DNA of 64,000 bases, from contig NZ_JQLH01000001.1 in assembly GCF_000744105.1 (NCBI RefSeq), positions 248,001-312,000 on the forward strand, written 5' to 3'. This DNA comes from Maribacter forsetii DSM 18668 (GTDB taxonomy: Bacteria > Bacteroidota > Bacteroidia > Flavobacteriales > Flavobacteriaceae). The position numbers and the translations under genes are program-made. Positions 16,491 through 26,610 of the stretch are shown piece by piece. The number at the start of each line of letters is the position of its first letter. Position 1 is the first letter of the stretch. The notes under the pieces were generated by a model. The model worked only from the letters and a program-made list of their open reading frames with translations. It was not told the DNA's origin and made no database searches.

Positions 16491-19400
16491 TTGAAAAAGT
16501 TCATTTCGATTGCCCTCATAGTTATTTCTACATATACATTACAAGCTCAAAAGGAGGCTGCTATTTGGTATTTTGGTAAAAATGCAGGTTTGGATTTTAA
16601 TTCTGGAACTCCCGTAGCTTTAACAGATAGTGCTATGAATACTGAAGAAGGGTGTTCTACGGTATCAGATTCCAATGGTAATTTACTATTCTATACGGAC
16701 GGATCTACGGTATGGGATAGAAACCATAATGTAATGCCAAATGGTACAGGTTTATTTGGTGATGTAAGTAGTACACAATCTTCAATCGTTGTACCCTTAC
16801 CCGAATCACCTAATTTATTTTACATTTTCACTGTTTTTTCTAGCGCTATTTTACCAGGTTTAAACTTTTCTATTTTAGACATGAATTTAAATGGTGGGTT
16901 AGGTGATATTACATCGCAAAAGAACTTACCATTAGAATCGATTGTTTCTGAAAAATTAACCGCAGTATTGCATGAAAACGGTAGAGATATTTGGGTTCTT
17001 GCGCACCGCTGGGACAGTGATGCATATTTGGCATATTTAGTTACTCCGGCAGGTTTGAATCCTATTCCTGTAGAATCTAATGTAGGTGAACCCCACAGAA
17101 GGACTTTTCCAGATGGAGATTGGAATTATGCTGGCTATTTAAAAGCTTCGCCGGACGGAAGTAAATTGGCAGGTTGTATTCCAAAAATGGGACTTGTCGA
17201 ACTTTTTGATTTTAATACAACAACTGGTGTTGTTAGTAACCCTTTAAAATTAGATGAAGATCTTTCCAAAAAGTATTATGGTGTTGAATTTTCTCCCAGT
17301 GGAAGATTTTTGTACGTAGTGGATAGTAGGCTCGGTCTTACGAGATACAGCAGATTGTACCAATACGATATAGAAGCACCCGATATACCCGGTTCACAAG
17401 TGCTGGTCCATGATAATGGAGGCAATTTGCTTGTAGCACTGACAAGCCTGCAATTGGGTATCGACGGTAAGATATATGCCTGTAACTTCAACAACCTGTA
17501 CATAAGTTCTATAGAAAACCCTGAAGAAAAGGGTGTTGCATGTAATTTTATAGGTGAAAGTGTTTGGCTTGGCGGACAGCGTGGATCTGTTGGGTTACCA
17601 CAGTTTATACAATCTTTTTTCCTTGTGAACTTAGAAGTAGAAAATCTTTGCTTTGGAGATACGACGGAATTCAAAGCAAATAGTACGAAGACAATAGATG
17701 CTATAAATTGGGATTTTGGAGATGGCAACACTTCAATTATAGAAGAACCAACCCATGATTATACAACACCAGGGGTTTATACGGTAATTGTAGAAGTTAC
17801 TACAGGCGTGGATACTCAAGTTAGTACAAAAGAAATTACAATTGAAGAAACTCCTATTGCTGTTACCCAACCAAATATTGAGGTATGTGTTACGAAGGAT
17901 AGCTATACTTTAGATTTGACCATGCTAAATAATGCAATTTTAGGGACTCAAAATCCATCAGATTTTACCGTCACCTATTTTTCATCACAAGCTGATGCAG
18001 ATGCAAATAGTAATCCGTTAGCATTGAGTTATGACTTTCCACTAGGGAGTACGGCAGTTTATGCACGAGTATCTAATAATAGCAATATAGCTTGTTATGA
18101 TACAACCCAGTTTATTGTCATTGCCCAGCAAGAACCAACATTGGGAACTATATCCGATTGGACCATTTGTGACGATGACCTTGACGGATTTTACACCTTT
18201 GACCTATCTGAAAAAGACATTGAGGTTTTTAATGGTCAAGATGAAACTATTTTTGATGTAAGTTATTTTGCTTCTCAAGCTGATGCCGATACTGGTTCTA
18301 ATCCGTTACCTATCAACTATACCAACACCTTGTCCAGTGAAGAAATTTTTGTGAGACTGGAAAATAGTACTCATACCGATTGTTATAAAACGGATAGTTT
18401 TACAATAGAGGTCAGTCCCGGAGTTGTCGCAAATACCCCAAATAATTTAGAGGTCTGTGATGATAATAATGATGGTTTTGCAGCATTTTTGTTAAGCGAT
18501 ACAGAAGCGGAAATCATTGGAACACAAAGCTCAACTAGTTTACTAGTAACATACCATACCACTATGGTAGACGCTGAAAATGGCACTGATACACTTTCCG
18601 ATAGCTTTACAAATACCATAAATAACAATCAAACAATATTCGTTAGAGTGCAAAATGCTACTGATGCGAGTTGTTATGCAACATCAAGTTTTGAATTGCA
18701 AGTTTTTGATTCACCAGAAATTCAGACAGTCACCGATTGGAGTATTTGTGACGACAATAATGATGGTGTAGCTGTTTTTGACCTTACCCAAAAGAATACA
18801 GAAATACTAGAAAACCAAAATACAACCGATTACACGGTTCGTTATTATGAGAGTATAGCAGATGCTAACTTGGCTCAAAATGAAATAATAGGGACATTTC
18901 AAAACACTGCTAATCCTCAGGCTATATACTACAGCATTGAAAGTTCTAGTAATGCAAATTGTATTGTTACCGATAGTTTTGATATTTCGGTTAATAATAC
19001 TCCGTTTGCGCAGGCTCCATCACCAATAATTCTATGTGATGTCAATGAAACAGGTGTACAAACTATAGATTTGACCCAAAAAGATGAGGAGATTTTAGGT
19101 AATCAATCTGTTAACGATTTCAAGGTAACGTATTTCGCCTCTCAAGTTGATGCTGAAAACAACACAAATACTTTAGATTCATCGGCATATACTAATGTAT
19201 TGAATCAAGAAACTATTTACGCTAGGGTTCAACCTACTAATCTAGATAATTGCTACGCCACGACATCCTTTGAAATTACTATCAACTTTCTACCACAACC
19301 TAATATAGAAGAACGTTATGTTATATGTCCAGATAGTCCTGCTTTAGTTATTGATGGAGGAGATTTTGAATCGTGGTCTTGGCAGAATACTGCAGGGGAA

Positions 19401-19988
19401 GAACTAAGTACTACTAGAAACTTCAACGTATTACAATTAGGAGAATACCAATTAACGGTAAGACAAACTACAAACGGGATACGTTGTGAAAATCCCCGAT
19501 CGTTTGAAGTTTTATCGTCTGGGGCACCAGAAACTATGGAAGTTGAGGTTAACGGATTTTCAGACCAAATAGATATTACCATTAACGCAACAGGAACGGG
19601 ACCTTTTGAATATTCGGTAGATGGTGAAAACTATCAATCTAGTAATGAATTTGTGGTCTTCCCTGGTGAGCATACGGTGTTTGTGAGAGATTTGTTAGAA
19701 TGTAGAATTTTATCAGAAGATATCATTGCCATTGGTTATCAGCGATTTTTTACTCCCAATGGAGATGGAAATAATGAATTTTGGAACATTATTGGTGGAG
19801 AACTGTATCCTGAATCCCAATTGTTTATTTACGATAGGTACGGTAAACTTTTGAAACAGATTAATCCTAATTCAAAAGGGTGGGATGGAACTTTTAACGG
19901 AACCTCATTACCAGAATCAGATTATTGGTTTAAATATATATATTCTGAAAATCAAATAATTTCAGGTCATTTTGCTTTAAAGCGATAA
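16491..19988 (+). CDS. Secreted repeat protein with PKD domain and type B T9SS sorting domain
   Basis: A 1165-residue protein starting at TTG 16491, supported by a clean signal peptide (MKKFISIALIV... ending LQAQ). Residues about 25-390 form a propeller-like N-terminal region. A PKD domain lies at about 395-450 (INWDFGDGNTS). Five related modules of about 95 residues begin near 464, 559, 654, 751 and 848, each opening with Cys-containing CDDNNDG-like text and closing with a CY-A-T-S-F-like strand. The C-terminal 80 residues (FFTPNGDGNNEFW ... GWDGTFNG) are the gliding-motility-associated type B sorting domain, read by the type IX secretion system. It is probably a surface adhesin; the ligand is unknown. 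The gene stands alone. Confidence 0.88.
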   Translation: MKKFISIALIVISTYTLQAQKEAAIWYFGKNAGLDFNSGTPVALTDSAMNTEEGCSTVSDSNGNLLFYTDGSTVWDRNHNVMPNGTGLFGDVSSTQSSIVVPLPESPNLFYIFTVFSSAILPGLNFSILDMNLNGGLGDITSQKNLPLESIVSEKLTAVLHENGRDIWVLAHRWDSDAYLAYLVTPAGLNPIPVESNVGEPHRRTFPDGDWNYAGYLKASPDGSKLAGCIPKMGLVELFDFNTTTGVVSNPLKLDEDLSKKYYGVEFSPSGRFLYVVDSRLGLTRYSRLYQYDIEAPDIPGSQVLVHDNGGNLLVALTSLQLGIDGKIYACNFNNLYISSIENPEEKGVACNFIGESVWLGGQRGSVGLPQFIQSFFLVNLEVENLCFGDTTEFKANSTKTIDAINWDFGDGNTSIIEEPTHDYTTPGVYTVIVEVTTGVDTQVSTKEITIEETPIAVTQPNIEVCVTKDSYTLDLTMLNNAILGTQNPSDFTVTYFSSQADADANSNPLALSYDFPLGSTAVYARVSNNSNIACYDTTQFIVIAQQEPTLGTISDWTICDDDLDGFYTFDLSEKDIEVFNGQDETIFDVSYFASQADADTGSNPLPINYTNTLSSEEIFVRLENSTHTDCYKTDSFTIEVSPGVVANTPNNLEVCDDNNDGFAAFLLSDTEAEIIGTQSSTSLLVTYHTTMVDAENGTDTLSDSFTNTINNNQTIFVRVQNATDASCYATSSFELQVFDSPEIQTVTDWSICDDNNDGVAVFDLTQKNTEILENQNTTDYTVRYYESIADANLAQNEIIGTFQNTANPQAIYYSIESSSNANCIVTDSFDISVNNTPFAQAPSPIILCDVNETGVQTIDLTQKDEEILGNQSVNDFKVTYFASQVDAENNTNTLDSSAYTNVLNQETIYARVQPTNLDNCYATTSFEITINFLPQPNIEERYVICPDSPALVIDGGDFESWSWQNTAGEELSTTRNFNVLQLGEYQLTVRQTTNGIRCENPRSFEVLSSGAPETMEVEVNGFSDQIDITINATGTGPFEYSVDGENYQSSNEFVVFPGEHTVFVRDLLECRILSEDIIAIGYQRFFTPNGDGNNEFWNIIGGELYPESQLFIYDRYGKLLKQINPNSKGWDGTFNGTSLPESDYWFKYIYSENQIISGHFALKR

Positions 19989-20093
19989 AATGATTTCGGT
20001 CTATTTTAAGTAGTTTAGAAATATATTCTTGAATTATCTTGTAACAAACTCAAGATTTTTCTTACTTATATTTCAAATACTAAAACCAACCGA

Positions 20094-21563
20094 ATGTTTA
20101 AACGTTTTTCTTCATTACAATGGAAATCCTTTTTTAGGTCCTCTAACCTTGGTAAAAGTCTAGGGATAAAAATAGTAATGGGCTTTTTTGGAGTTTACAT
20201 GCTACTCTCACTCGCTGTTGCCGGTGGTGGAATGTACTTTATCTTAAAAGAAATATTCCCTGATCAAAGCCCCATGTGGACTATTAGCCAATATTTCATT
20301 TACTGGATTTTAATGGAATTATTCTTAAGGTATTTCATGCAGAAACTTCCTGTAATGGATATAAAACCATTTTTGACCACTCCTGTTAAGAAAAGCACTA
20401 TTGCACATTATATATTAGGTAGATCAGCAGCATCTATCTATAATTTATTGACGATATTCTTTATAGTTCCGTTTGCAATAGTGTTACTATTTAATGGCTA
20501 TCCCGTACTAAATGTTTTACTTTGGGTAGTTGGTATTATAGGTATGGTTCTGAGTATTAATTATGTCAACTTGCTTGTAAATAAGAATGATAAAGTTCTT
20601 ATTGGAATTGGTAGTATTCTTGTCTTAGGGTACGGATTGGATTATTTCGGATTGTTCTCTATAAAAGAGTTTTTTGCTCCTGTTTTTCATGCGCTTTATG
20701 CATACCCAATTACGGTATTGATTCCTATTGCTTTGGCCGCTCTTATATATTATGTGAACTATAAGTTTTTGCGAGATAAGATTTATCTTGATGCCAAGCT
20801 TAAAACAAAGTCAGTTGAGGCAAATACCTCAGATATGTCTTGGACAAAGCGTTTTGGAGAAATGGGTTCTTTCTTACAACTTGACCTTAAAATGATTTGG
20901 CGTAATAAAAGAACGAAGTCGCAAGTGTACATTTCACTTCTTTTCGTGTTCTACGGTTTGGTGTTTTATACCCAAGAGGTGTACAGTAGTATGATGCCAA
21001 TGAAAGCCTTTGTGGGTATTTTTATGACGGGAATTTTCTTGAGTAATTTCGGACAATTTATTCCTGCTTGGGATAGTAGTTACTATAGTATGATGATGTC
21101 GCAAAATATTCCAATGCGCAAATATTTAGAGTCTAAAGTATCCTTAATTACTGTTAGTATTGTATTCATGTTTTTATTGACCTTACCCTATGTTTACTTC
21201 GGTTGGGACGCTTTAGCCATCAATTTTGGCTGTGCATTATATAACTTAGGAATTAATATACCGGTCATTTTATATTTTGGTTCATTTAATAAAAAGAGAA
21301 TCGAATTAGATCAGAGTCCGTTTGGTAATATGCAGGGTGCTAGTGCTACTCAATTTTTGGTAATGGTTCCGGTTTTAATCGTTCCTATTATCATATTTTC
21401 CATCTTTTATTACATCTTCAGTTTAGAGGTAGCAGTGGTAGTATTATCCGTTCTAGGCATCATAGGTTTTGCTATGAAGAATTATTTACTAGGGTTGATA
21501 ACAGAACAATACAAGAAAAAGAAATACGGAATGATTGCAGGTTTTAAAGAGAAGGCGAGTTGA
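20094..21563 (+). CDS. DUF5687 ABC-transporter permease-like membrane protein
   Basis: A 489-residue polytopic protein with about 12 predicted helices and a cytoplasmic middle segment (about residues 235-265, then WRNKRTKSQ). It matches the Bacteroidota family DUF5687, whose genes lie next to an ABC ATPase. Here that ATPase starts 274 bp downstream. The pair probably forms an ABC-2-like exporter; the cargo is unknown. Confidence 0.8.
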   Translation: MFKRFSSLQWKSFFRSSNLGKSLGIKIVMGFFGVYMLLSLAVAGGGMYFILKEIFPDQSPMWTISQYFIYWILMELFLRYFMQKLPVMDIKPFLTTPVKKSTIAHYILGRSAASIYNLLTIFFIVPFAIVLLFNGYPVLNVLLWVVGIIGMVLSINYVNLLVNKNDKVLIGIGSILVLGYGLDYFGLFSIKEFFAPVFHALYAYPITVLIPIALAALIYYVNYKFLRDKIYLDAKLKTKSVEANTSDMSWTKRFGEMGSFLQLDLKMIWRNKRTKSQVYISLLFVFYGLVFYTQEVYSSMMPMKAFVGIFMTGIFLSNFGQFIPAWDSSYYSMMMSQNIPMRKYLESKVSLITVSIVFMFLLTLPYVYFGWDALAINFGCALYNLGINIPVILYFGSFNKKRIELDQSPFGNMQGASATQFLVMVPVLIVPIIIFSIFYYIFSLEVAVVVLSVLGIIGFAMKNYLLGLITEQYKKKKYGMIAGFKEKAS

Positions 21564-21570
21564 TTGATAA

Positions 21571-21599
21571 GTACCAAGTATTAAGTAATAAGTACAAAG
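21571..21599 (+). repeat. Heptad repeat array, GTANNAA type
   Basis: Four consecutive 7-bp units (GTACCAA, GTATTAA, GTAATAA, GTACAAA) start 7 bp after the DUF5687 stop codon. The 274-bp gap up to the ATPase gene shows nothing else recognisable. The unit GTACAAA is shared with the array at 30808-30876. Confidence 0.75.
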
Positions 21600-21837
21600 A
21601 AAAAAGCTTTTTTAATGATGAGTTATAGAAAATCACTTTCATTTTTTTATTAAAATTTATGGAGAGTATTTAGGAAAGCTTAAAGAATTCAGTAAGGAAT
21701 ATATAGTTGCAGGGATAAGTAAATTAAATGTCGGCTAATTGATAATAAGCTACTCAGACAGATAAATTGGATTTATTTCTTTTAACCAATAACGAACAAA
21801 ACGGTTGCTGAGCGTAGCCAAAGTAAATAACAAGATT

Positions 21838-22557
21838 ATGATTACAATAGAAAATTTATCAAAGAAATACGGTTCACAACAAGTTCTTAATATTGAATCT
21901 TTAAACATTCCAACGGGACAAAGCTTCGGGTTAGTTGGTAATAATGGTGCAGGTAAAACAACGCTATTTAGTTTGTTGCTAGATTTAATACAGCCGAGTA
22001 CAGGTCATATCATTAATAATGATGTTCAGGTAAACATCAGTGAAGATTGGAAACCATTTACATCATCTTTTATAGATGAAACTTTTCTGATTGGGTACTT
22101 GACTCCTGAAGAGTATTTTTACTTTATAGGCGACCTTCGCGGTCAAAATAAAGCCGATGTCGATGCATTATTGGCACAATATCAAGATTTCTTTCACGGT
22201 GAAATTTTGGGTCAGAAAAAGTACTTGAGAGATTTGTCTAAAGGGAATCAAAAAAAGGCTGGTATTGTAGCTTCTTTTATTGGTAACCCCAAAGTGGTCA
22301 TTTTAGATGAACCTTTTGCAAATTTGGATCCAACTACACAGATTCGTCTTAAGCAAATTATTAAAGAACTTGCTGCAAAAGAAGACGTCACCGTTTTAGT
22401 TTCTAGTCATGATTTAATTCATGTAACTGAAGTATGCGAACGTATTGTAGTATTAAATAAAGGTGAAGTAGTTAAAGACATAAAAACTTCTGCCGAAACC
22501 TTGAAAGAATTAGAAGTGTTCTTTGGCTCAGAGAGTGCTCTGCCGGTTGCGGAATAA
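21838..22557 (+). CDS. ABC transporter ATP-binding protein
   Basis: A 239-residue ATPase with Walker A GNNGAGKTT (about residues 35-43), a signature segment LSKGNQKKAGI where the family has LSGGQ, Walker B VVILDEPFANLDP and the switch His in SSHDLIH. The ATG at 21838 (MITIENLSKKYG) was chosen over a frame extended to 21805 because it matches the canonical ABC start. It probably energises the DUF5687 permease encoded upstream. A terminator lies at 22675-22700. Confidence 0.9.
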   Translation: MITIENLSKKYGSQQVLNIESLNIPTGQSFGLVGNNGAGKTTLFSLLLDLIQPSTGHIINNDVQVNISEDWKPFTSSFIDETFLIGYLTPEEYFYFIGDLRGQNKADVDALLAQYQDFFHGEILGQKKYLRDLSKGNQKKAGIVASFIGNPKVVILDEPFANLDPTTQIRLKQIIKELAAKEDVTVLVSSHDLIHVTEVCERIVVLNKGEVVKDIKTSAETLKELEVFFGSESALPVAE

Positions 22558-22943
22558 TACGGATGTCTACTGGTTCTAGGCTGTAGATAATTACAATTCG
22601 TTAAAAAAACCATGAGATTACGGCAGCTTGTGATCAGACGAACTACACTTTTGGCTAAAAGCCACATAAAATCCAAAAACCGACCATTAGGTCGGTTTTT
22701 CATTTCTGAGTTTTGTAGCAAGATGGATAAAAATCCGATAAAGACCTCTTTGATCAGATTATCTGCTGTAAACTTATATTCGCTTGGCTATTTTAATTCA
22801 AAACAAACTAAACGGTCGGTAAAATTTGGTTGTAGTAGTCTAAAAATGTTGAGAATGCTCAAAAATAAATATGTAGTTTACCGATGAACGGTATAATAAT
22901 CTGGTTGTTTTTAAGTTAAACATACATACGTAGATCAACTATT
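22558..22943 (+). other. 386-bp intergenic region with terminator; no confident gene
   Basis: After the ATPase stop there are about 115 bp with a small hairpin (TGGCT-AAA-AGCCA, 22652-22664), then the terminator at 22675-22700. The remaining 243 bp before sprE holds a TACCG-ATGAA-CGGTA hairpin (22879-22893) but no convincing open frame or RNA family. Confidence 0.5.
22675..22700 (+). terminator. Rho-independent terminator after the ABC ATPase gene
   Basis: A perfect AAAAACCGACC / GGTCGGTTTTT stem around ATTA ends in a T-run. The same stem, with ACTA as loop, occurs at 44817-44843. The flanking A-run makes it potentially bidirectional. Confidence 0.9.
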
Positions 22944-25499
22944 TTGAATCTTAGAAACAAACTTATTTTATCCGGTGTTTTGGCGAGTATGCTTTTTAAT
23001 GCATGTTCTGTCAAGAAAGACAAGTTCGTAAACCGAAATTGGCATGCGCTCAATACCAAATACAATACCTTGTATAATGGTAATATTGCTTTTGAGTTAG
23101 GTCGAGAAACTTTAAACGATACCTATCAAGATGATTATTTTGAAGTCTTGCCTATAGAGCGTTTAGAGGTTAGCGGCGAAATCAAATTAGATTCAGAAGA
23201 CAACAATCCTAATTTCCTTATAGCAGAAGAAAAAGCTACCAAGGCTATTCAACGCCATAGTATGGATATTAAGGATGAAGAGCGAAACCCACAAATAGAT
23301 GAAGCTTTTCTTCTTTTAGGAAAAGCTAGGTATTTTGATGAACGCTACATACCGGCATTAGAATCTTTTAACTATGTGCTTAATAAATATTCTGAAAGCG
23401 ATAAGCTGAACGAGGCAAGTATTTGGAGAGAGAAAGTAAACATCCGCTTAGAAAACGATGATCTGGCCATTAAGAATTTAAAGCGCTTAATGAAATATGA
23501 GCGTTTAAAAGATCAAGAATATGCTGATGCAAGGGCAATGATGGCGCAAGCGTTTATTAATCTAAATGCCCCAGATACCGCTGTGCAAAATCTTAAAATA
23601 GCATCGCACTACACTACAAAAAATCCTGAAAGAGGAAGATACTATTATATTATTGGTCAGTTGTACAATCAATTAGGTTTTAAAGACAGCGCTAATTACG
23701 CATTTGATAAGGTGATCGAATTAAATAGAAAGTCGCCTCGTGTTTACATGATAAATGCCAAAATCGAAAAATTAAAGAATACCCAAGTCACTTCTGAAAA
23801 TAAGGAAGAGGTTTTGGAGTATTTGACAAAAATGGAACTGAATAGGGAGAACAGACCTTATTTAGATGGTATTTACAGACAGTTGGCTGAGTTTCATTTA
23901 GAGCAGGAATCTGATAGTTTGGCTTTGGTTTATTTCAATAAATCTTTGCGAGCCTCTCAAAACAAGCCAAAATTGAATGCACTGAATTACGAGAATTTAG
24001 CGGAATACAATTTTGATGAAAGTGTTTATAAGCCCGCTGGTGCATATTACGATAGTGTATTGACCAACCTTAATGAAAACACCAAAAAATTTCGTGCTAT
24101 TAAGAAGAAGCGCGATAATTTGGAAGATGTTATTAAATACGAAGACATTGTACAGTATTCTGACAGTGTAATTACAATTTATCAAATGCCTAAAGATGAG
24201 CAATTGGCTTATTTTGGAAAGCATATTGAAGAATTACAGAAGGCGAAAGAAGCTGCGCAGAAAAAAGAAAAAGCAAGAATTACCGATGGTTTTGCTGCAT
24301 TTAGCAACAGTAAAGGTGGCAAAGAAAACAAAGGTAAATTCTATTTCTATAATATTACAAGTTTAGGTTATGGTCAGAATGATTTTAAGAATCGTTGGGG
24401 CAATAGAGAATTGACAGATGATTGGCGTTGGTCAGACAAATCGGTTATCAATACTGAAAATGTTGCCTTGCAAAATGCACCGGGTGTAAATGATAGTTTA
24501 AGTGTAGTCAGTGAAGATGAGAAATTCTCTTTAGACTATTATATGGATCGTTTGCCAACAGATGTTGCGGTTATTGACAGCTTAAAAACAGAACGTAATT
24601 TTGCAAACTATCAATTAGGATTAATATATAAGGAGAAGTTTAACGAGAATCTGTTAGCAGCTGCCAAATTAGAAGATGTATTGGCGTCTAATGCTGAAGA
24701 ACGATTGATTCTTCCTTCAAAATATAATCTTTATAAGATTTACGAAGAAGTTGATAGTCCGTTGAAAGAAACCATGAAGGCAGATATTATTGCCAACCAT
24801 GCCGACTCTAGATATGCTGAGATTCTATTGAATCCGCAAGCGGTATTAGCAGATAGTTCTGATAGTCCAGAGAAGCGCTATGAGGGTTTATTCAAACAAT
24901 ATAAAGAGCAGCAATATTTACAGGTAATTACAGGGTCAGAAGAGAATATTAATAGATTTACCGGTGATCCTATTGTTCCTAAATTTGAAATGTTGAAGGC
25001 AAATGCCATTGGTAGACTTCAGGGCTTTGAACCTTTTAAAGAAGCATTGAATTATGTGGCGTTGACATATCCTAACAATCCAGAGGGTGAAAAGGCGGAA
25101 CAAATGATTGCAGAGCAGCTTCCTAAGTTAGAACAAAAGGAGTTTTCACCAGAAACAGATTCTAAAGGAACATCGAATTGGAAAGTAGTTTTTCCGTTTA
25201 AAAGAAGTAATACGGAACAAGCGTTAAAGTTGATGGAATTGTTAGAGCAATCTATAATTGACCTTAGATATAAAAATATTGTCTCTAGAGATATTTATAA
25301 CCTAGAAGACCAATTTGTTGTAGTGCACGGATTTAAATCTAAAGATTTTGCTTTAGGGTATGCCGAGCTACTAAAAAACAATAAGGATTACCTTGTTGCT
25401 GATGAGAATTTTGTAGTTTTATCGGAGAACTATAAGATTGTACAAGTACACAAGAATATAATCGAATATAGAAATACGCTTTTAACCCCAAAACCGTGA
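22944..25499 (+). CDS. sprE: SprE/PorW-type TPR lipoprotein of the type IX secretion/gliding system
   Basis: An 851-residue lipoprotein starting at TTG 22944. The signal peptide ends in lipobox LFNAC (Cys21). The mature start (SVKKDKFVNRNWHALNTKYN) and long tetratricopeptide-like helical body match SprE of Flavobacterium and PorW of Porphyromonas, which are needed for type IX secretion and gliding. Residues about 430-650 contain charged segments, including an AAQKKEKARI coiled stretch. It is followed 3 bp later by a bactofilin gene, and then by the ATP synthase genes, so it may be co-transcribed with them. Confidence 0.87.
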   Translation: MNLRNKLILSGVLASMLFNACSVKKDKFVNRNWHALNTKYNTLYNGNIAFELGRETLNDTYQDDYFEVLPIERLEVSGEIKLDSEDNNPNFLIAEEKATKAIQRHSMDIKDEERNPQIDEAFLLLGKARYFDERYIPALESFNYVLNKYSESDKLNEASIWREKVNIRLENDDLAIKNLKRLMKYERLKDQEYADARAMMAQAFINLNAPDTAVQNLKIASHYTTKNPERGRYYYIIGQLYNQLGFKDSANYAFDKVIELNRKSPRVYMINAKIEKLKNTQVTSENKEEVLEYLTKMELNRENRPYLDGIYRQLAEFHLEQESDSLALVYFNKSLRASQNKPKLNALNYENLAEYNFDESVYKPAGAYYDSVLTNLNENTKKFRAIKKKRDNLEDVIKYEDIVQYSDSVITIYQMPKDEQLAYFGKHIEELQKAKEAAQKKEKARITDGFAAFSNSKGGKENKGKFYFYNITSLGYGQNDFKNRWGNRELTDDWRWSDKSVINTENVALQNAPGVNDSLSVVSEDEKFSLDYYMDRLPTDVAVIDSLKTERNFANYQLGLIYKEKFNENLLAAAKLEDVLASNAEERLILPSKYNLYKIYEEVDSPLKETMKADIIANHADSRYAEILLNPQAVLADSSDSPEKRYEGLFKQYKEQQYLQVITGSEENINRFTGDPIVPKFEMLKANAIGRLQGFEPFKEALNYVALTYPNNPEGEKAEQMIAEQLPKLEQKEFSPETDSKGTSNWKVVFPFKRSNTEQALKLMELLEQSIIDLRYKNIVSRDIYNLEDQFVVVHGFKSKDFALGYAELLKNNKDYLVADENFVVLSENYKIVQVHKNIIEYRNTLLTPKP

Positions 25500-25502
25500 A
25501 CA

Positions 25503-25919
25503 ATGTTTTCAGACAAACAAAAACCTAGAGCTATGAATGAAGTAGGAGGCCAACCTAACAGAATAGAAAAGAACACCAAAATAAAAGGAGATATCATATC
25601 TGAAGCAGATTTTCGTATAGACGGTAAGCTAGATGGTAATGTAAAAACTTCTGGTAAAGTGGTAATCGGTAAAGATGGCTACATTCATGGAAAAGTAGAA
25701 TGTGTAAATGCAGATATAGAAGGTAGCTTTAACGGTGAACTTTTGGTGTCTGATCTGTTATCCTTAAAATCATCTGCAGTTATAGAAGGGACCGTATCTG
25801 TAAGTAAATTGGCTGTTGAGCCGGGTGCTACATTTAACGCCTCTTGTACAATGGGTGGTGGTAAAGCTGCCGGTGCAGGTTTTAAATCATCTAATAATGG
25901 AGCCGCAAAAGCCTCGTAA
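25503..25919 (+). CDS. Bactofilin (polymer-forming cytoskeletal protein)
   Basis: A 138-residue protein whose centre (about residues 22-115) is the bactofilin beta-helix: repeats of short strands such as IDGKLDGNVKTSGKVVIG and GKVECVNADIEGSFNG. Bactofilins polymerise without nucleotides and scaffold envelope machinery. It lies 3 bp after sprE and overlaps the next small gene by 23 bp. Whether it positions the secretion machinery is inference from gene order. Confidence 0.93.
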   Translation: MFSDKQKPRAMNEVGGQPNRIEKNTKIKGDIISEADFRIDGKLDGNVKTSGKVVIGKDGYIHGKVECVNADIEGSFNGELLVSDLLSLKSSAVIEGTVSVSKLAVEPGATFNASCTMGGGKAAGAGFKSSNNGAAKAS

Positions 25920-26124
25920 CGATAATTCTGAACTTTTAAGAAATGCCGCAAGCTTGTCTGGTGTTGCCATACAAATGGGTGTTACTATATTCTTGGGCAA
26001 TCTTTTAGGGGAGTGGTTAGATCAAAAATTTGAAAAAACGTTTTTAGAGGACACATTTACATTACTTGCTGTATTTTTGTCCATCTATTTAGTCATAAAG
26101 AAAGTTATGGCGCTAAATAAATAA
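25897..26124 (+). CDS. AtpZ/AtpI-family small membrane protein
   Basis: A 75-residue protein with two hydrophobic helices (AIQMGVTIFLGNLLGEWLD and TLLAVFLSIYLVIKKV), matching the AtpZ/AtpI family found upstream of ATP synthase operons and implicated in c-ring assembly or Mg/Ca transport. ATG 25897 lies inside the end of the bactofilin gene. A longer frame from 25816 would overlap further and has no family match. Confidence 0.82.
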   Translation: MEPQKPRNDNSELLRNAASLSGVAIQMGVTIFLGNLLGEWLDQKFEKTFLEDTFTLLAVFLSIYLVIKKVMALNK

Positions 26125-26127
26125 ACG

Positions 26128-26520
26128 TTGCTAAAAAATATCATTTTATATATAGTCGTGTTCACTGTTGTGGGCGCGACTTCTTATTTTCTGCAAGATC
26201 TTGCTTTGTTGGATCCGCCAACTTATTTTGGTTCGTTATTGGTCAAGGCATACACTTTTCACTTCGTGTTCTCTCTTGTGTTGGTCATCATTTTCTTAAT
26301 TGCCTCAAAAAACAATTCTTTTTTTGATCAGTTGGGTTTTATGTATATGGGTGTACTGGTTATTAAGATTACAATTTTTGCGGCAATGTTCTATCCTTAC
26401 CTTTTAGGTGAACTGATTATGCCTCAAATATATAGGGGTGCGCTGCTTATACCGGTGATTATTTTTTTGTTTCTAGAAGTGTTTTTTATTTCCAAAATTA
26501 TGCGCAAAAAAAGACTCTAA
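26128..26520 (+). CDS. DUF6168 four-helix membrane protein
   Basis: A 130-residue integral membrane protein of four helices ending in a basic tail (KIMRKKRL). It starts at TTG 26128, 3 bp after the AtpZ-like gene. It matches the flavobacterial DUF6168 family and occupies the position where other bacteria carry the ATP synthase i-subunit. Its function is unproven. Confidence 0.75.
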   Translation: MLKNIILYIVVFTVVGATSYFLQDLALLDPPTYFGSLLVKAYTFHFVFSLVLVIIFLIASKNNSFFDQLGFMYMGVLVIKITIFAAMFYPYLLGELIMPQIYRGALLIPVIIFLFLEVFFISKIMRKKRL

Positions 26521-26537
26521 ATTTTAAAGCTTTAAAA

Positions 26538-26570
26538 TTGGGTAGATTATGCAATAATTAACTACTTTTG
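26538..26570 (+). promoter_or_regulatory. Candidate promoter of the ATP synthase operon
   Basis: TTG (26538-26540), 22 bp, then TACTTTTG (26563-26570), an exact match to the TAnnTTTG -7 consensus of Bacteroidetes. The predicted start leaves a leader of about 35 nt before atpB. It suggests the atp genes can be transcribed independently of sprE. Confidence 0.6.
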
Positions 26571-26610
26571 CGCAAAATTTCTAGGAGCTAAATTTTTTGA
26601 TAAAGAACTA

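Noticed and set aside
17276..17731. 151-residue frame antisense to the T9SS repeat protein
   Set aside because: Low-complexity and fully contained in a well-supported gene.
22612..22887. 91-residue plus-strand frame after the ABC ATPase
   Set aside because: It reads straight through the terminator at 22675-22700, is basic with no recognisable domain, and fits an accidental frame in a non-coding region.
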